The translations under genes were made by a program, and so were the position numbers. From positions 1-19,364 of the forward strand of contig CALAYL010000038.1 in NCBI GenBank assembly GCA_937894725.1: 19,364 nt of DNA, written 5' to 3'. This stretch comes from an uncultured Bacteroidota bacterium. GTDB taxonomy: Bacteria; Bacteroidota; Bacteroidia; Chitinophagales; LD1. The notes under the pieces are model-generated. The model was not told the DNA's origin and did no database searches. It saw nothing but the letters and a program-made list of their open reading frames with translations. Positions 7,290 to 15,057 of the stretch are shown in pieces. Each line of letters begins with the position of its first letter. The first letter of the stretch is position 1.

Positions 7290-8312
7290 ATGAAAGAATT
7301 TGCCGCACTTGAATTAGCGACCTTACTAAATGGTAAACTAGAAGGTCAAAAAGACACTTTGGTATCTAAAATTGCAAAACTAGACGAAGCAGATGAGCAG
7401 AGTATTTGCTTTATAGCCAATCTAAAATACGCACACCAAGTACCTGACACCAAAGCCGCTATATTGATAGCTGCATACGATTTTGAAGTAAATAATAAAC
7501 ATATAAAAAGTGTAATTAGAGTGGACGATGCCTATGCTGCATTCGCTCAGCTATTGAGTTTTTATCAAACTATTCAATCAAAAAAAGGAATCGAAAACCC
7601 TTGTCACATTGGGACAAACGTAAGCATAGGTAAAGATATATACATAGGCGCTTTTAGTTATATAGGCGACCAATGCCATTTGGGCAATGAAGTACAGATA
7701 TTCCCTTCTACCTATATAGGTGACAACTGCGAAATAGGAGACCACACGACCATCCACGCTGGGGTGAAAATATATGCAGGCACTAAAATCGGCCAAAACT
7801 GTGTGATTCATGCTGGCGCTGTGATAGGTAGCGATGGGTTTGGCTTTGTACCAACAAAAACAGGCTTTCAAAAAGTACCACAAACAGGCATAGTATCCAT
7901 AGGAAACAATGTAGAAATAGGTGCCAACTCGGTGATAGATAAAGCGACCATGGGAAGCACTACAATCAAAGATGGAGCTAAACTCGACAACCTAATTCAT
8001 ATAGCACACAATGTGGAAATAGGCGAACACTCCGCTATAGCTGCGCAAACAGGCATATCAGGTAGTACAAAAGTAGGTAAAGGTGTGCTGATAGGCGGTC
8101 AGGTAGGTATAGTGGGTCATATCACTATTGGCGATGGTGCTAAAATCAATGCACAGAGCGGTATTTCTAAATCTGTTGAAAAAGGAAAATCAATTTCTGG
8201 CTCACCAGCAACCGATTTTAGAGAACACTATAAACAACTTGCTTGGCTAAAAAAGATACCCGATTTAATAAAAAAGATAGATTTGCTTGAAAACAAGCTC
8301 AAAAGCGAATAA
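7290..8312 (+). CDS. lpxD: LpxD, UDP-3-O-(3-hydroxyacyl)glucosamine N-acyltransferase
   Basis: LpxD adds the second (N-linked) hydroxyacyl chain to UDP-3-O-acyl-glucosamine in lipid A synthesis, using acyl-ACP in the cytoplasm. Residues 1-100 form the N-terminal uridine-binding domain. From about 103 to 310 there are tandem hexapeptide repeats ([LIV]-G-x4) that fold as a left-handed beta helix. The catalytic histidine is H240 in DNLIHIAHNV, equivalent to E. coli H239. A C-terminal charged helix closes the 340-residue protein, the usual family length. I use the ATG at 7290; a TTG one codon earlier (7287) is possible but adds nothing. It starts 9 nt after the HD gene and ends 30 nt before lpxC-fabZ. 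Confidence 0.95.
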   Translation: MKEFAALELATLLNGKLEGQKDTLVSKIAKLDEADEQSICFIANLKYAHQVPDTKAAILIAAYDFEVNNKHIKSVIRVDDAYAAFAQLLSFYQTIQSKKGIENPCHIGTNVSIGKDIYIGAFSYIGDQCHLGNEVQIFPSTYIGDNCEIGDHTTIHAGVKIYAGTKIGQNCVIHAGAVIGSDGFGFVPTKTGFQKVPQTGIVSIGNNVEIGANSVIDKATMGSTTIKDGAKLDNLIHIAHNVEIGEHSAIAAQTGISGSTKVGKGVLIGGQVGIVGHITIGDGAKINAQSGISKSVEKGKSISGSPATDFREHYKQLAWLKKIPDLIKKIDLLENKLKSE

Positions 8313-8342
8313 AAAAAAACTTACTTTTTGGAACAGCCATAA

Positions 8343-9743
8343 ATGAAAATGAACGCATTTCAACAAACTATAAAACATACCTCCACCCTCAGTGGTGTGG
8401 GGCTACACAGTGGCGAAATTGCCACGCTCGTATTCCACCCCGCTCCTGCTAATTTTGGCGTGAAATTTAAGCGAGTAGATCTACCCGATCAACCTATCAT
8501 AGCAGCCGATTGTGACCTAGTCACTTCAGTCGAAAGGGGTACCACCATCGAAAAAAATGGGGTAAAAATAGCTACGCTTGAACATCTCATGGCCGCATTA
8601 TGGGGACTGCAAATTGATAATTTATTGATAGAAATAGACAAATGTGAAGTACCTATTTTAGATGGTAGCTCGATAGAGTTTATTCAGCATTTGGAGGATA
8701 ATGTCCAAGAAATGACCGAAGAGAAAGAAGTTTTCGAGCTTCGCACGCCTATCCATTTTACAGACGAAAAAAGTGGTGTCGAGATTTTAGCATTGCCAAG
8801 CGATCACTATCGAGTCACGACTATGATTGACTACAAATCAACCATACTCGGACAACAACATGCATCGCTCAATAAACTTTCGGATTTTAAATCGGAAATA
8901 GCTGCAGCCCGCACATTTTGTTTTTTGCATGAGCTCGAAATGCTTTTAAGTGTAGGCCTTATAAAAGGTGGCGACTTAAATAATGCCATCGTAGTAGTAG
9001 AAAAAGAAATCTCGGAAGAGCTGCATAAAAAACTTCAAGTCCTTTTTAATCGACCAGATATCACTGTAGTCAAAGAAGGCATTTTAAACAATCTGCATCT
9101 GAACTACCCCAATGAACCTGCACGACATAAATTGCTAGATGTAATTGGCGATTTGGCACTTGTGGGCACTCCCTTCATTGCAAATATCATTGCTACTCGA
9201 CCAGGCCATAAATCAAATATTGAATTTGCCAGATTGATAAAAGCACACATCAAAGCCGAAAAACTAAAAGAACCAGCGCCAAAATATGATGTAAATGCAG
9301 CCCCAGTATTTGATGTGACCCAGATAAAATCAATGCTGCCGCACCGCTATCCTTTTTTATTGATTGATAAAATCATAAGTGTATGCGACAAGGAAGTAGT
9401 AGGCGTAAAAAACGTAACAGCAAACGAAGGATTTTTTGAAGGACATTTTCCAGGAAACCCAGTGATGCCAGGAGTTTTGATTATAGAGGCTATGGCACAA
9501 ACAGGAGGAATGTTGATACTTTCGACAGTCGAAGACCCCGAAAACTACGATACTTATTTCTTGAAAATAGATAAAGCAAAATTCAAACAAAAAGTAATAC
9601 CTGGCGATACACTGATTTTTAAACTAGAGCTACTAGGTCCAGTACGTAGAGGACTTGTAGAAATGAAAGGCACCGCATTTGTAGGCAACAAAATAGTAGC
9701 CGAAGCAGAGCTCATGGCTCAGATTGTACACCGAAAAAAATAA
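8343..9743 (+). CDS. LpxC-FabZ fusion: UDP-3-O-acyl-GlcNAc deacetylase / 3-hydroxyacyl-ACP dehydratase
   Basis: This is a bifunctional enzyme of 466 residues. The N-terminal part (about 1-300) is LpxC, the zinc deacetylase that commits to lipid A. Zinc ligands are H81 (in TLEHLMA), H262 and D266 (HKLLD), with the E80 general base and H289 (PGHKSN). The C-terminal part (about 320-466) is FabZ, which dehydrates 3-hydroxyacyl-ACP for fatty-acid elongation: LPHRYPFLLID, catalytic H368 in GHFPGNP and E382 in IEAMAQTGG. All key residues are present, so both halves should be active. The two activities compete for the same 3-hydroxyacyl-ACP pool, so the fusion fixes their ratio. The fusion is typical of Bacteroidota and a good lineage marker. 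ATG at 8343 is used; ATG at 8349 is equally plausible. lpxA follows after 17 nt. Confidence 0.96.
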   Translation: MKMNAFQQTIKHTSTLSGVGLHSGEIATLVFHPAPANFGVKFKRVDLPDQPIIAADCDLVTSVERGTTIEKNGVKIATLEHLMAALWGLQIDNLLIEIDKCEVPILDGSSIEFIQHLEDNVQEMTEEKEVFELRTPIHFTDEKSGVEILALPSDHYRVTTMIDYKSTILGQQHASLNKLSDFKSEIAAARTFCFLHELEMLLSVGLIKGGDLNNAIVVVEKEISEELHKKLQVLFNRPDITVVKEGILNNLHLNYPNEPARHKLLDVIGDLALVGTPFIANIIATRPGHKSNIEFARLIKAHIKAEKLKEPAPKYDVNAAPVFDVTQIKSMLPHRYPFLLIDKIISVCDKEVVGVKNVTANEGFFEGHFPGNPVMPGVLIIEAMAQTGGMLILSTVEDPENYDTYFLKIDKAKFKQKVIPGDTLIFKLELLGPVRRGLVEMKGTAFVGNKIVAEAELMAQIVHRKK

Positions 9744-9760
9744 CAGCACAAACACACAAA

Positions 9761-10552
9761 ATGAATCAACCTTTTGCCTTTATTGACCCCTCCGCTAAAC
9801 TTGATGAATCGGTCGTTATCGAACCCTTTGTATCTATTAGCAAAAATGTAGAGATAGGTGCTGGCACATGGATAGGGCCGCATGTCACTATCATGGAAGG
9901 TGCCAAAATCGGTAAAAATTGTAAGATATTTCCAGGGGCAGTAATCTCAGCTATACCGCAAGATCTGAAATACAAAGGAGAAAACTCTACCGTAGAAATA
10001 GGTGATAACGTGATTATAAGAGAGTATGTGACCGTAAATAAAGGCACAGCACAATCTATGAAAACAGTGGTAGGAAACGGCACTATGCTCATGGCCTATG
10101 TACACGTAGCGCATGATTGTGTGATAGGCAACAACTGCATCTTAGCTAATAATGTAAATCTAGCGGGACACATTGAAATACAAGATTACGCCATCATCGG
10201 TGGGGCCTCAAATATTCAACAATTTACCAAAATTGGTAAACACGCTTTTCTGTCGGGTGGTAGTTTGGTGAATAAAGATATTCCTCCTTATGCTAGGGCA
10301 GCACGTCATCCATCAGCTTATGCAGGGGTAAACTCCATTGGATTGAGACGAAGAAATTTTACCAATGAGCAAATCAATGGCATTTTAGAAATTTATCGGA
10401 TTTTATATTTGAAAGGGCTTAACACCTCCAATGCTCTCAAAATCATAGAAAGAGAAATCCCCTCATCGCCCGAAAAAGATGAAATCGTAACATTTATAAG
10501 AGAATCAGTAAGAGGTATCATGAAAGGTTTCAGCAGTAAATATGAAGATTAG
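9761..10552 (+). CDS. lpxA: LpxA, UDP-GlcNAc O-acyltransferase
   Basis: LpxA carries out the first step of lipid A synthesis, moving a 3-hydroxyacyl chain from ACP to the 3-OH of UDP-GlcNAc. The 263 residues are of normal length: hexapeptide repeats (about 10-180) followed by a C-terminal helical domain (about 195-263). The catalytic histidine is H118 in VHVAHDCVIGN, matching E. coli H125. The position matching the E. coli chain-length ruler G173 is glycine (G166 in FLSGGS), which would leave the acyl pocket open for chains of 14 carbons or more. Position 153 is Gln where E. coli has His160. It follows lpxC-fabZ by 17 nt. Its last 11 nt overlap the start of the ABC ATPase gene. Confidence 0.95.
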   Translation: MNQPFAFIDPSAKLDESVVIEPFVSISKNVEIGAGTWIGPHVTIMEGAKIGKNCKIFPGAVISAIPQDLKYKGENSTVEIGDNVIIREYVTVNKGTAQSMKTVVGNGTMLMAYVHVAHDCVIGNNCILANNVNLAGHIEIQDYAIIGGASNIQQFTKIGKHAFLSGGSLVNKDIPPYARAARHPSAYAGVNSIGLRRRNFTNEQINGILEIYRILYLKGLNTSNALKIIEREIPSSPEKDEIVTFIRESVRGIMKGFSSKYED

Positions 10553-11135
10553 CCTGTCCCATATTTCAAAAAAGTATAACAAACAATTTATCCTAAAAGA
10601 TTATAGCCAAGACTTCGAGTCAAACACCCGCTATGCCATTACTGGAGCAAATGGAAAAGGAAAATCAACTTTGTTGAAAATCGCTTCAGGTTTTTTAAGC
10701 CCAGATAAAGGAGAGGTGCGTTTTTTTGAAAATGATAAAAAAATAGACGCACTCGAAGTGACTCCCCATATTGTATTTCACGCTCCATACATCAGCATCA
10801 ACCCATACCTCACACTTGATGAATGGTTTGGGTTTTACACTACTTTCAAAAAAGTAGTAGATACCAAAGATGCTTTTTTTTCAGAAATAGATATAGATGC
10901 TACTAAACGCTACAACGAACTATCCTCTGGAATGCAGCAACGATTTAGACTCTATCTCACTTTTTGTACAGATGCAAAAATACTTTTGCTTGATGAACCT
11001 TGCTCATTTCTAGATAAGCAGTGGAAAGAGAAGTATCAACAGTGGCTAAACACGAAGGTAGGAGAAAAGACGATGCTCCTATCATCTAACGATCCTTTTG
11101 AATATGAAGGCGTCAAAAATATCATTCAATTGTAA
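10542..11135 (+). CDS. Small ABC-type ATPase with atypical Q- and H-loops
   Basis: This 197-residue protein is a single nucleotide-binding domain without membrane segments. It has Walker A GANGKGKST (35-43), signature LSSGMQQR (127-134), Walker B KILLLDEP (146-153) and a D-loop near SFLD. Two switch residues differ from the norm. Where related CcmA-like proteins have HQPG, this has HAPY, so the Q-loop glutamine appears to be Ala81. Near the end, SSND replaces the usual THD, so the H-loop histidine appears to be Asn183. The start ATG lies inside lpxA (11-nt overlap, different frame), implying coupled translation. No permease gene is adjacent. It could power an unlinked transporter, possibly for an envelope lipid, or act as a regulatory ATPase. 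I do not assign a substrate. A probable terminator follows. Confidence 0.85.
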   Translation: MKISLSHISKKYNKQFILKDYSQDFESNTRYAITGANGKGKSTLLKIASGFLSPDKGEVRFFENDKKIDALEVTPHIVFHAPYISINPYLTLDEWFGFYTTFKKVVDTKDAFFSEIDIDATKRYNELSSGMQQRFRLYLTFCTDAKILLLDEPCSFLDKQWKEKYQQWLNTKVGEKTMLLSSNDPFEYEGVKNIIQL

Positions 11136-11145
11136 AAAAGCAACA

Positions 11146-11172
11146 AAAACTAGTTTAGAAATAGTTTTTTTT
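11146..11172 (+). terminator. Probable intrinsic terminator of the lipid A operon
   Basis: AAAACTA (11146-11152) pairs with TAGTTTT (11162-11168) around a 9-nt loop, and eight T residues occupy 11165-11172. The stem is almost all A/T apart from one C-G pair, so it is weak in isolation, but its position 11 nt after the ATPase stop and the T tract support the call. Confidence 0.45.
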
Positions 11173-11182
11173 AGAAATTCTC

Positions 11183-11242
11183 AATTTTTCTTGCTATTTT
11201 TATTTGCATTTTTCAAAACAAAACAATAACAATAATCTAACT
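11183..11242 (+). promoter_or_regulatory. Promoter/leader of the T9SS cargo gene, with a G-free leader
   Basis: Upstream of the secreted-protein gene there is a -7-like element, TTTATTTG (11199-11206), one base off the Bacteroidota TAnnTTTG consensus, or alternatively TATTTTTA at 11195-11202. No TTG was found at the right distance for a -33 element. From 11207 to the ATG there is not a single G; the leader is A/C/T only and has no Shine-Dalgarno. Such unstructured leaders are compatible with efficient initiation in this phylum. The promoter call is tentative. Confidence 0.3.
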
Positions 11243-13723
11243 ATGAGAAAACAACTACTTGCATCGGCATTGGCAGTTTTTGCTGTGGCAGCATTTGCTG
11301 GCGAGAATAGCAAGCCGAAATTGCAAACTTCTGTTACCAATGCAACCATCAAAAAGGCGGCTGTATTTCCTACCAAATCTAATCAATCGGTTGCTTCTAG
11401 AGCTTCTCGTGCATTAGTAAAATTTCCACTAAGTAGTGCAGGAAACTTGCTCTCTGTACTAAATTCAAACTGTAATCAATTGTTTGTAGAAGACTCCATC
11501 AATAGCGTAGTGTTTATACATAGAAATGATGAAACAGCAGCATGTTGCAATCAGCCAGGATCAAACGTAGCACAATACCGTTTTGACGTGTCAAAAGATG
11601 GCGGTGTAAATTGGAATGCGAATATAGGTCCTGTAAACCCAAAAGCAGATAACGTAAATATTAACGGTCGTTTTCCACAAGCAGTAATATATAGAAAACC
11701 TGGCCAACTAAATGCTGATAGTGCCTATATGGTATATAGTGGAACTTGGCATGATGGGGCAAATGGATCATGGGAGGGCGAATACAGAGGTGTTGCTCAA
11801 CTTTCAGGCGACCCAGCTACTTTTACAGATAGCAATGAAGTAGTAAATGGTGGTAGAGTGGCCGTAGCAGGTGGGCTATCACAAGGCGTACCTGGCTTTT
11901 TTATTAATGTCAACACGTCTAGCAATACTAGTTTCTCTAGTACCGCACTTTCAAAAACACTAGGTCTTTTGATTCAAAAAGGACAGTGGAATGCGGCTAC
12001 TCGCAATGTAGATTGGACACTCGATGATAAGCAATTCGCAATCGAAGATGTGGTATCTGGTTCACAACAATTTTCAGCCATAGGTTCTCCTGTAGCTGCC
12101 TTTGATCCTACTGGCAAGTATGGGTGGGTAGCTGTAGATGCTGACATTTCTCTAAATGGCGAATATGTATTTAGACCTGTACTTTTCAAATCTGTTGACT
12201 TTGGAGCTACTTGGACTGGTCCTCTCGAAGTGAAATTAGATTCATTGCCAGGTATGTTTGAATCTCCAGAAATTATCAATAGCCAAACAGGAAGTCCATA
12301 CCAAACTGCTAAAACAGTAATAGGTGGACTAGACATCTCTGTAGATAGTGCTGGAAACCCACACATAGCTGTAGTAGTAGGTATAGGTCGTACAGATGAG
12401 CAAACTTATAGCTATTTCCCTAATGCTGGATTAGCAATGTATGATATTACCTACAAATTAGGTGGACTTTGTGGCGATTGGAAGGCAAACTTTATTGCTG
12501 AAGTATTTTCGGTAAGTGCAGAATACACCCAAGCATTTGGTGGAGATCCTGCATACTCAGACAATAACCGTGTGCAATCTGCTAGAAACGCAGATGGTAG
12601 CAAAATATTTATGTTTTGGAACGATACTGATGAGTCTATAGCTAGTCAGCAATCTGGCGATGCAAACGTATCTCCAAACTTGTTTGGAATAGGTATAGAT
12701 GTAGCTAATAACAAAACTACTGCTGTAAAAAACTTTACTGAAGGTGACCCACTATTTGGAGGAGAAACCCCGAATAGCCAACCAGGTACTTTGTTTGGTT
12801 CACTTTTCCCTGTGGTTTCGCAAAATGTATTTACAAAAGCAGCTTCATATAATGTGCCTGTAGTACTAACTGAACCTGATTATAATAACCCAGGAACAGG
12901 CAAGAACGGTAACAATCCGGCTAGATTCTACTATTGCCAAAATATCGACTTTGCTTTCAATGAATTTACAACTCCGATAGATGTGGATGCACCAGTTATC
13001 ACCCTAAATGGTGCTGATACTGTAATCGTAGCAAAAGATAGCGTATTTACTGATCCAGGTGCTAGTGCTTTTGATTGTGTAGATGGCGTAGTGACTGTAG
13101 TAAATAGCTCGACAGTACAAACTGCTGTTCCAGGATACTATACGGTTACTTATACCGCGCAAGATATGGCAGGAAACATTGATACTGCGGTAAGAGTAGT
13201 ACTAGTAGCAGCAAAACCAGTAGCTTTATTTAGTTCAACTAAATTTGCTGGAAACAAATATGTATTTAGAGATACAAGTTTGTATTTTCCTACTTACAGA
13301 CTTTGGTCATTTGGCGATGGTACAGGTAGTACACTCCAAAATCCGCCAGCTAAAACATATGCTTCTGCTGGAAACAAAACTATCTGTTTGACTGTATCAA
13401 ACAGTTTTGGACAAGACAGTATTTGCAAAACGATAGAAATGTTCTTGAGCATAAAAGAAGCTGAAATAGCTAGCTCTATTGCGGTATTCCCTACTTCAGG
13501 AAATGGTAATTTGAACCTCACTATTGGTAGCCCAGTAAACGAAGTACTGAATATATCTGTATTAGATATCAGAGGTGCTGTTGTTTCAACTACAGAGAAG
13601 TTAGCTGCTAATGCTGCTAACAAATCATTGAACTTTACAAATCTCGAAAGCGGTGCATACCAATTGAAAATCGGAAACGATAAACTAGGCTATGCAGTGA
13701 AACCGTTTATCATCAACAAATAA
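11243..13723 (+). CDS. Secreted multidomain protein with Asp-box repeats, Ig-like and PKD domains and a T9SS sorting tail
   Basis: I start at the ATG 11243 (826 residues) because it opens a textbook signal peptide, MRKQLLASALAVFAVAAFA; the TTG 39 nt upstream adds a polar Asn-rich stretch ahead of it. Residues ~20-575 are beta-rich with two exact Asp-boxes (S-x-D-x-G-x-x-W) at 117-124 and 317-324, suggesting a sialidase/BNR-type beta-propeller. Residues ~583-655 are a DUF5011/HYR-like Ig domain (FTDPGASAFDCVDG, YYTVTYTAQDMAGN). Residues ~663-735 are a PKD domain (WSFGDGTGST). The last ~80 residues match the type A T9SS C-terminal sorting domain, ending in LESGAYQLKIGN and FIINK. It should cross the outer membrane through the type IX system and be surface-attached or released. 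No catalytic motif was recognised; an adhesin or structural role is as likely as an enzyme. Confidence 0.85.
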   Translation: MRKQLLASALAVFAVAAFAGENSKPKLQTSVTNATIKKAAVFPTKSNQSVASRASRALVKFPLSSAGNLLSVLNSNCNQLFVEDSINSVVFIHRNDETAACCNQPGSNVAQYRFDVSKDGGVNWNANIGPVNPKADNVNINGRFPQAVIYRKPGQLNADSAYMVYSGTWHDGANGSWEGEYRGVAQLSGDPATFTDSNEVVNGGRVAVAGGLSQGVPGFFINVNTSSNTSFSSTALSKTLGLLIQKGQWNAATRNVDWTLDDKQFAIEDVVSGSQQFSAIGSPVAAFDPTGKYGWVAVDADISLNGEYVFRPVLFKSVDFGATWTGPLEVKLDSLPGMFESPEIINSQTGSPYQTAKTVIGGLDISVDSAGNPHIAVVVGIGRTDEQTYSYFPNAGLAMYDITYKLGGLCGDWKANFIAEVFSVSAEYTQAFGGDPAYSDNNRVQSARNADGSKIFMFWNDTDESIASQQSGDANVSPNLFGIGIDVANNKTTAVKNFTEGDPLFGGETPNSQPGTLFGSLFPVVSQNVFTKAASYNVPVVLTEPDYNNPGTGKNGNNPARFYYCQNIDFAFNEFTTPIDVDAPVITLNGADTVIVAKDSVFTDPGASAFDCVDGVVTVVNSSTVQTAVPGYYTVTYTAQDMAGNIDTAVRVVLVAAKPVALFSSTKFAGNKYVFRDTSLYFPTYRLWSFGDGTGSTLQNPPAKTYASAGNKTICLTVSNSFGQDSICKTIEMFLSIKEAEIASSIAVFPTSGNGNLNLTIGSPVNEVLNISVLDIRGAVVSTTEKLAANAANKSLNFTNLESGAYQLKIGNDKLGYAVKPFIINK

Positions 13724-13744
13724 TTATTTTTTTAGTTTATTTAG

Positions 13745-13776
13745 AAAAGTCGCTCAGCAATGAGCGACTTTTTTTT
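13745..13776 (+). terminator. Strong intrinsic terminator with GCAA tetraloop
   Basis: AAGTCGCTCA (13747-13756) pairs perfectly with TGAGCGACTT (13761-13770) around a GCAA loop (GNRA type), two further A-T pairs extend it to 13745, and eight T residues occupy 13769-13776. It lies 21 nt after the stop of the secreted-protein gene and 13 nt before the rarA start. Confidence 0.93.
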
Positions 13777-13789
13777 GTATCATTATCTT

Positions 13790-15046
13790 ATGATTAAACC
13801 TTTAGCAGAACGACTTCGACCAAACAGCTGGGAAGATTTTGTGGGACAAGAGAAACTTTTGTCGCCTGAAAGTAGTTTTAGAAAGCTAATAGACAATGAC
13901 CTCATTCCATCGATGATTTTATGGGGGCCTCCAGGTACTGGCAAAACTTCATTGGCAAGGTTTATCGCAGAAAAAACATCCCTCACTTTTTTTCAACTAA
14001 GCGCGATCGAAGCGGGTGTCAAAGACCTTAGGGCTATCATAGAACAGGCAGGAAACCTAGAAGGCGCAATCCTCTTTATTGATGAGATACACCGATTTAA
14101 TAAAACACAACAAGATGCCCTCTTAGGGGCCGTAGAATCTGGAGTGATAAGACTTATAGGGGCTACTACCGAAAACCCTTCCTTTGAGTTAAACAACGCC
14201 TTACTTTCAAGGTCTCAAGTATTTGTGCTGGAAGAACTCTCCAAAGATGCACTAGAGAAAATAATCCACAATGCCCTTAATCAAGATGAAAACCTGAGGG
14301 ACTTGGGAATAGAAATAGTGGACACAGATGCGCTACTACACTATGCTGGAGGAGATGCCCGAAAGCTTCTCAATATGCTCGAAATGGTAATAAACTCACT
14401 AGGGCAACCTCGAAAAATAACGAACGAAAAAGTAGAGCAAATCGTACAAAGAAAAATTGCCTATCATGATAAGATGGGCGAAAACCATTATGACCTTACC
14501 TCTGCATTTATCAAATCAATACGAGGTAGCGACCCCAATGCTGCACTTTTTTATCTTGCTAAAATGATGTCGGGTGGCGAAGACCCCACCTTTATCGCTA
14601 GACGACTGCTTATTTTAGCATCTGAAGATATAGGACTAGCAAACCCTAATGCACTGCTGATGGCTAATACCTGTTTTGATGCCGTAGCTAAAATAGGTTA
14701 TCCAGAGTGTGATCTAATTTTGGCTCAAACCGTGATATACCTAGCTACTTCTGTCAAGAGTAATAGTACCTATTTGGCTATCAGAAAAGCACAAAAACTT
14801 GCAAAAGAATACAGCGACCTGCCTATCCCCATGGCCATTCGAAATGCACCCACTAAATTAATGAAAGAACTGAACTACGGCAAAGGATACCAATATGCAC
14901 ACAATCATGAAAATCATTTTGTGAACATGGAGTTTTTGCCCGAAGAAATAAAAAATACAAAAGTGTTTGAACCAGCTCATAATCCCAGAGAAAATGAGAT
15001 CAGTAGTTTTCTTAAAACACGTTGGAAAGAGAAATACGGCTATTAA
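13790..15046 (+). CDS. rarA: RarA (MgsA/WRNIP1 family) replication-associated AAA+ ATPase
   Basis: RarA is a clamp-loader-related AAA+ ATPase acting at stalled replication forks and single-strand/duplex junctions. The 418-residue protein starts at ATG 13790, giving MIKPLAERLRPNSWEDFVGQ, the conserved family opening. The upstream ATG at 13760 is inside the terminator hairpin and would add an unrelated ten residues. Visible motifs are Walker A GPPGTGKT (46-53), Walker B LFIDEIHRF (D98, E99), sensor 1 GATTEN (124-129), an arginine-finger-like SR at 140-141, a lid region, and the C-terminal oligomerisation domain (from about 235, SIRGSDPNAALFYLAKM). No promoter could be made out: only 13 nt separate the start from the upstream T tract, so it may have a very short leader or depend on read-through. 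Its stop overlaps the stop of the convergent gene. Confidence 0.95.
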   Translation: MIKPLAERLRPNSWEDFVGQEKLLSPESSFRKLIDNDLIPSMILWGPPGTGKTSLARFIAEKTSLTFFQLSAIEAGVKDLRAIIEQAGNLEGAILFIDEIHRFNKTQQDALLGAVESGVIRLIGATTENPSFELNNALLSRSQVFVLEELSKDALEKIIHNALNQDENLRDLGIEIVDTDALLHYAGGDARKLLNMLEMVINSLGQPRKITNEKVEQIVQRKIAYHDKMGENHYDLTSAFIKSIRGSDPNAALFYLAKMMSGGEDPTFIARRLLILASEDIGLANPNALLMANTCFDAVAKIGYPECDLILAQTVIYLATSVKSNSTYLAIRKAQKLAKEYSDLPIPMAIRNAPTKLMKELNYGKGYQYAHNHENHFVNMEFLPEEIKNTKVFEPAHNPRENEISSFLKTRWKEKYGY

Positions 15047-15057
15047 TACCGCTTTTT
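15037..15057 (+). terminator. Hairpin across the overlapping stop codons of two convergent genes
   Basis: CGG (15037-15039) and TA (15041-15042) pair with TA (15047-15048) and CCG (15049-15051), with C15040 bulged and TTAA as the loop; five T residues follow at 15053-15057. The loop is exactly the stretch holding the TAA of rarA and the TAA of the opposing gene. It is a plausible but weak terminator for rarA. Confidence 0.35.

Noticed and set aside
11204..11242. Earlier TTG start of the secreted-protein gene
   Set aside because: It puts an Asn-rich polar stretch ahead of an otherwise perfect signal peptide.
13760..13789. Longer rarA using ATG 13760
   Set aside because: That ATG is in the 3' arm of the terminator, and the ten extra residues do not resemble the conserved family start at 13790.
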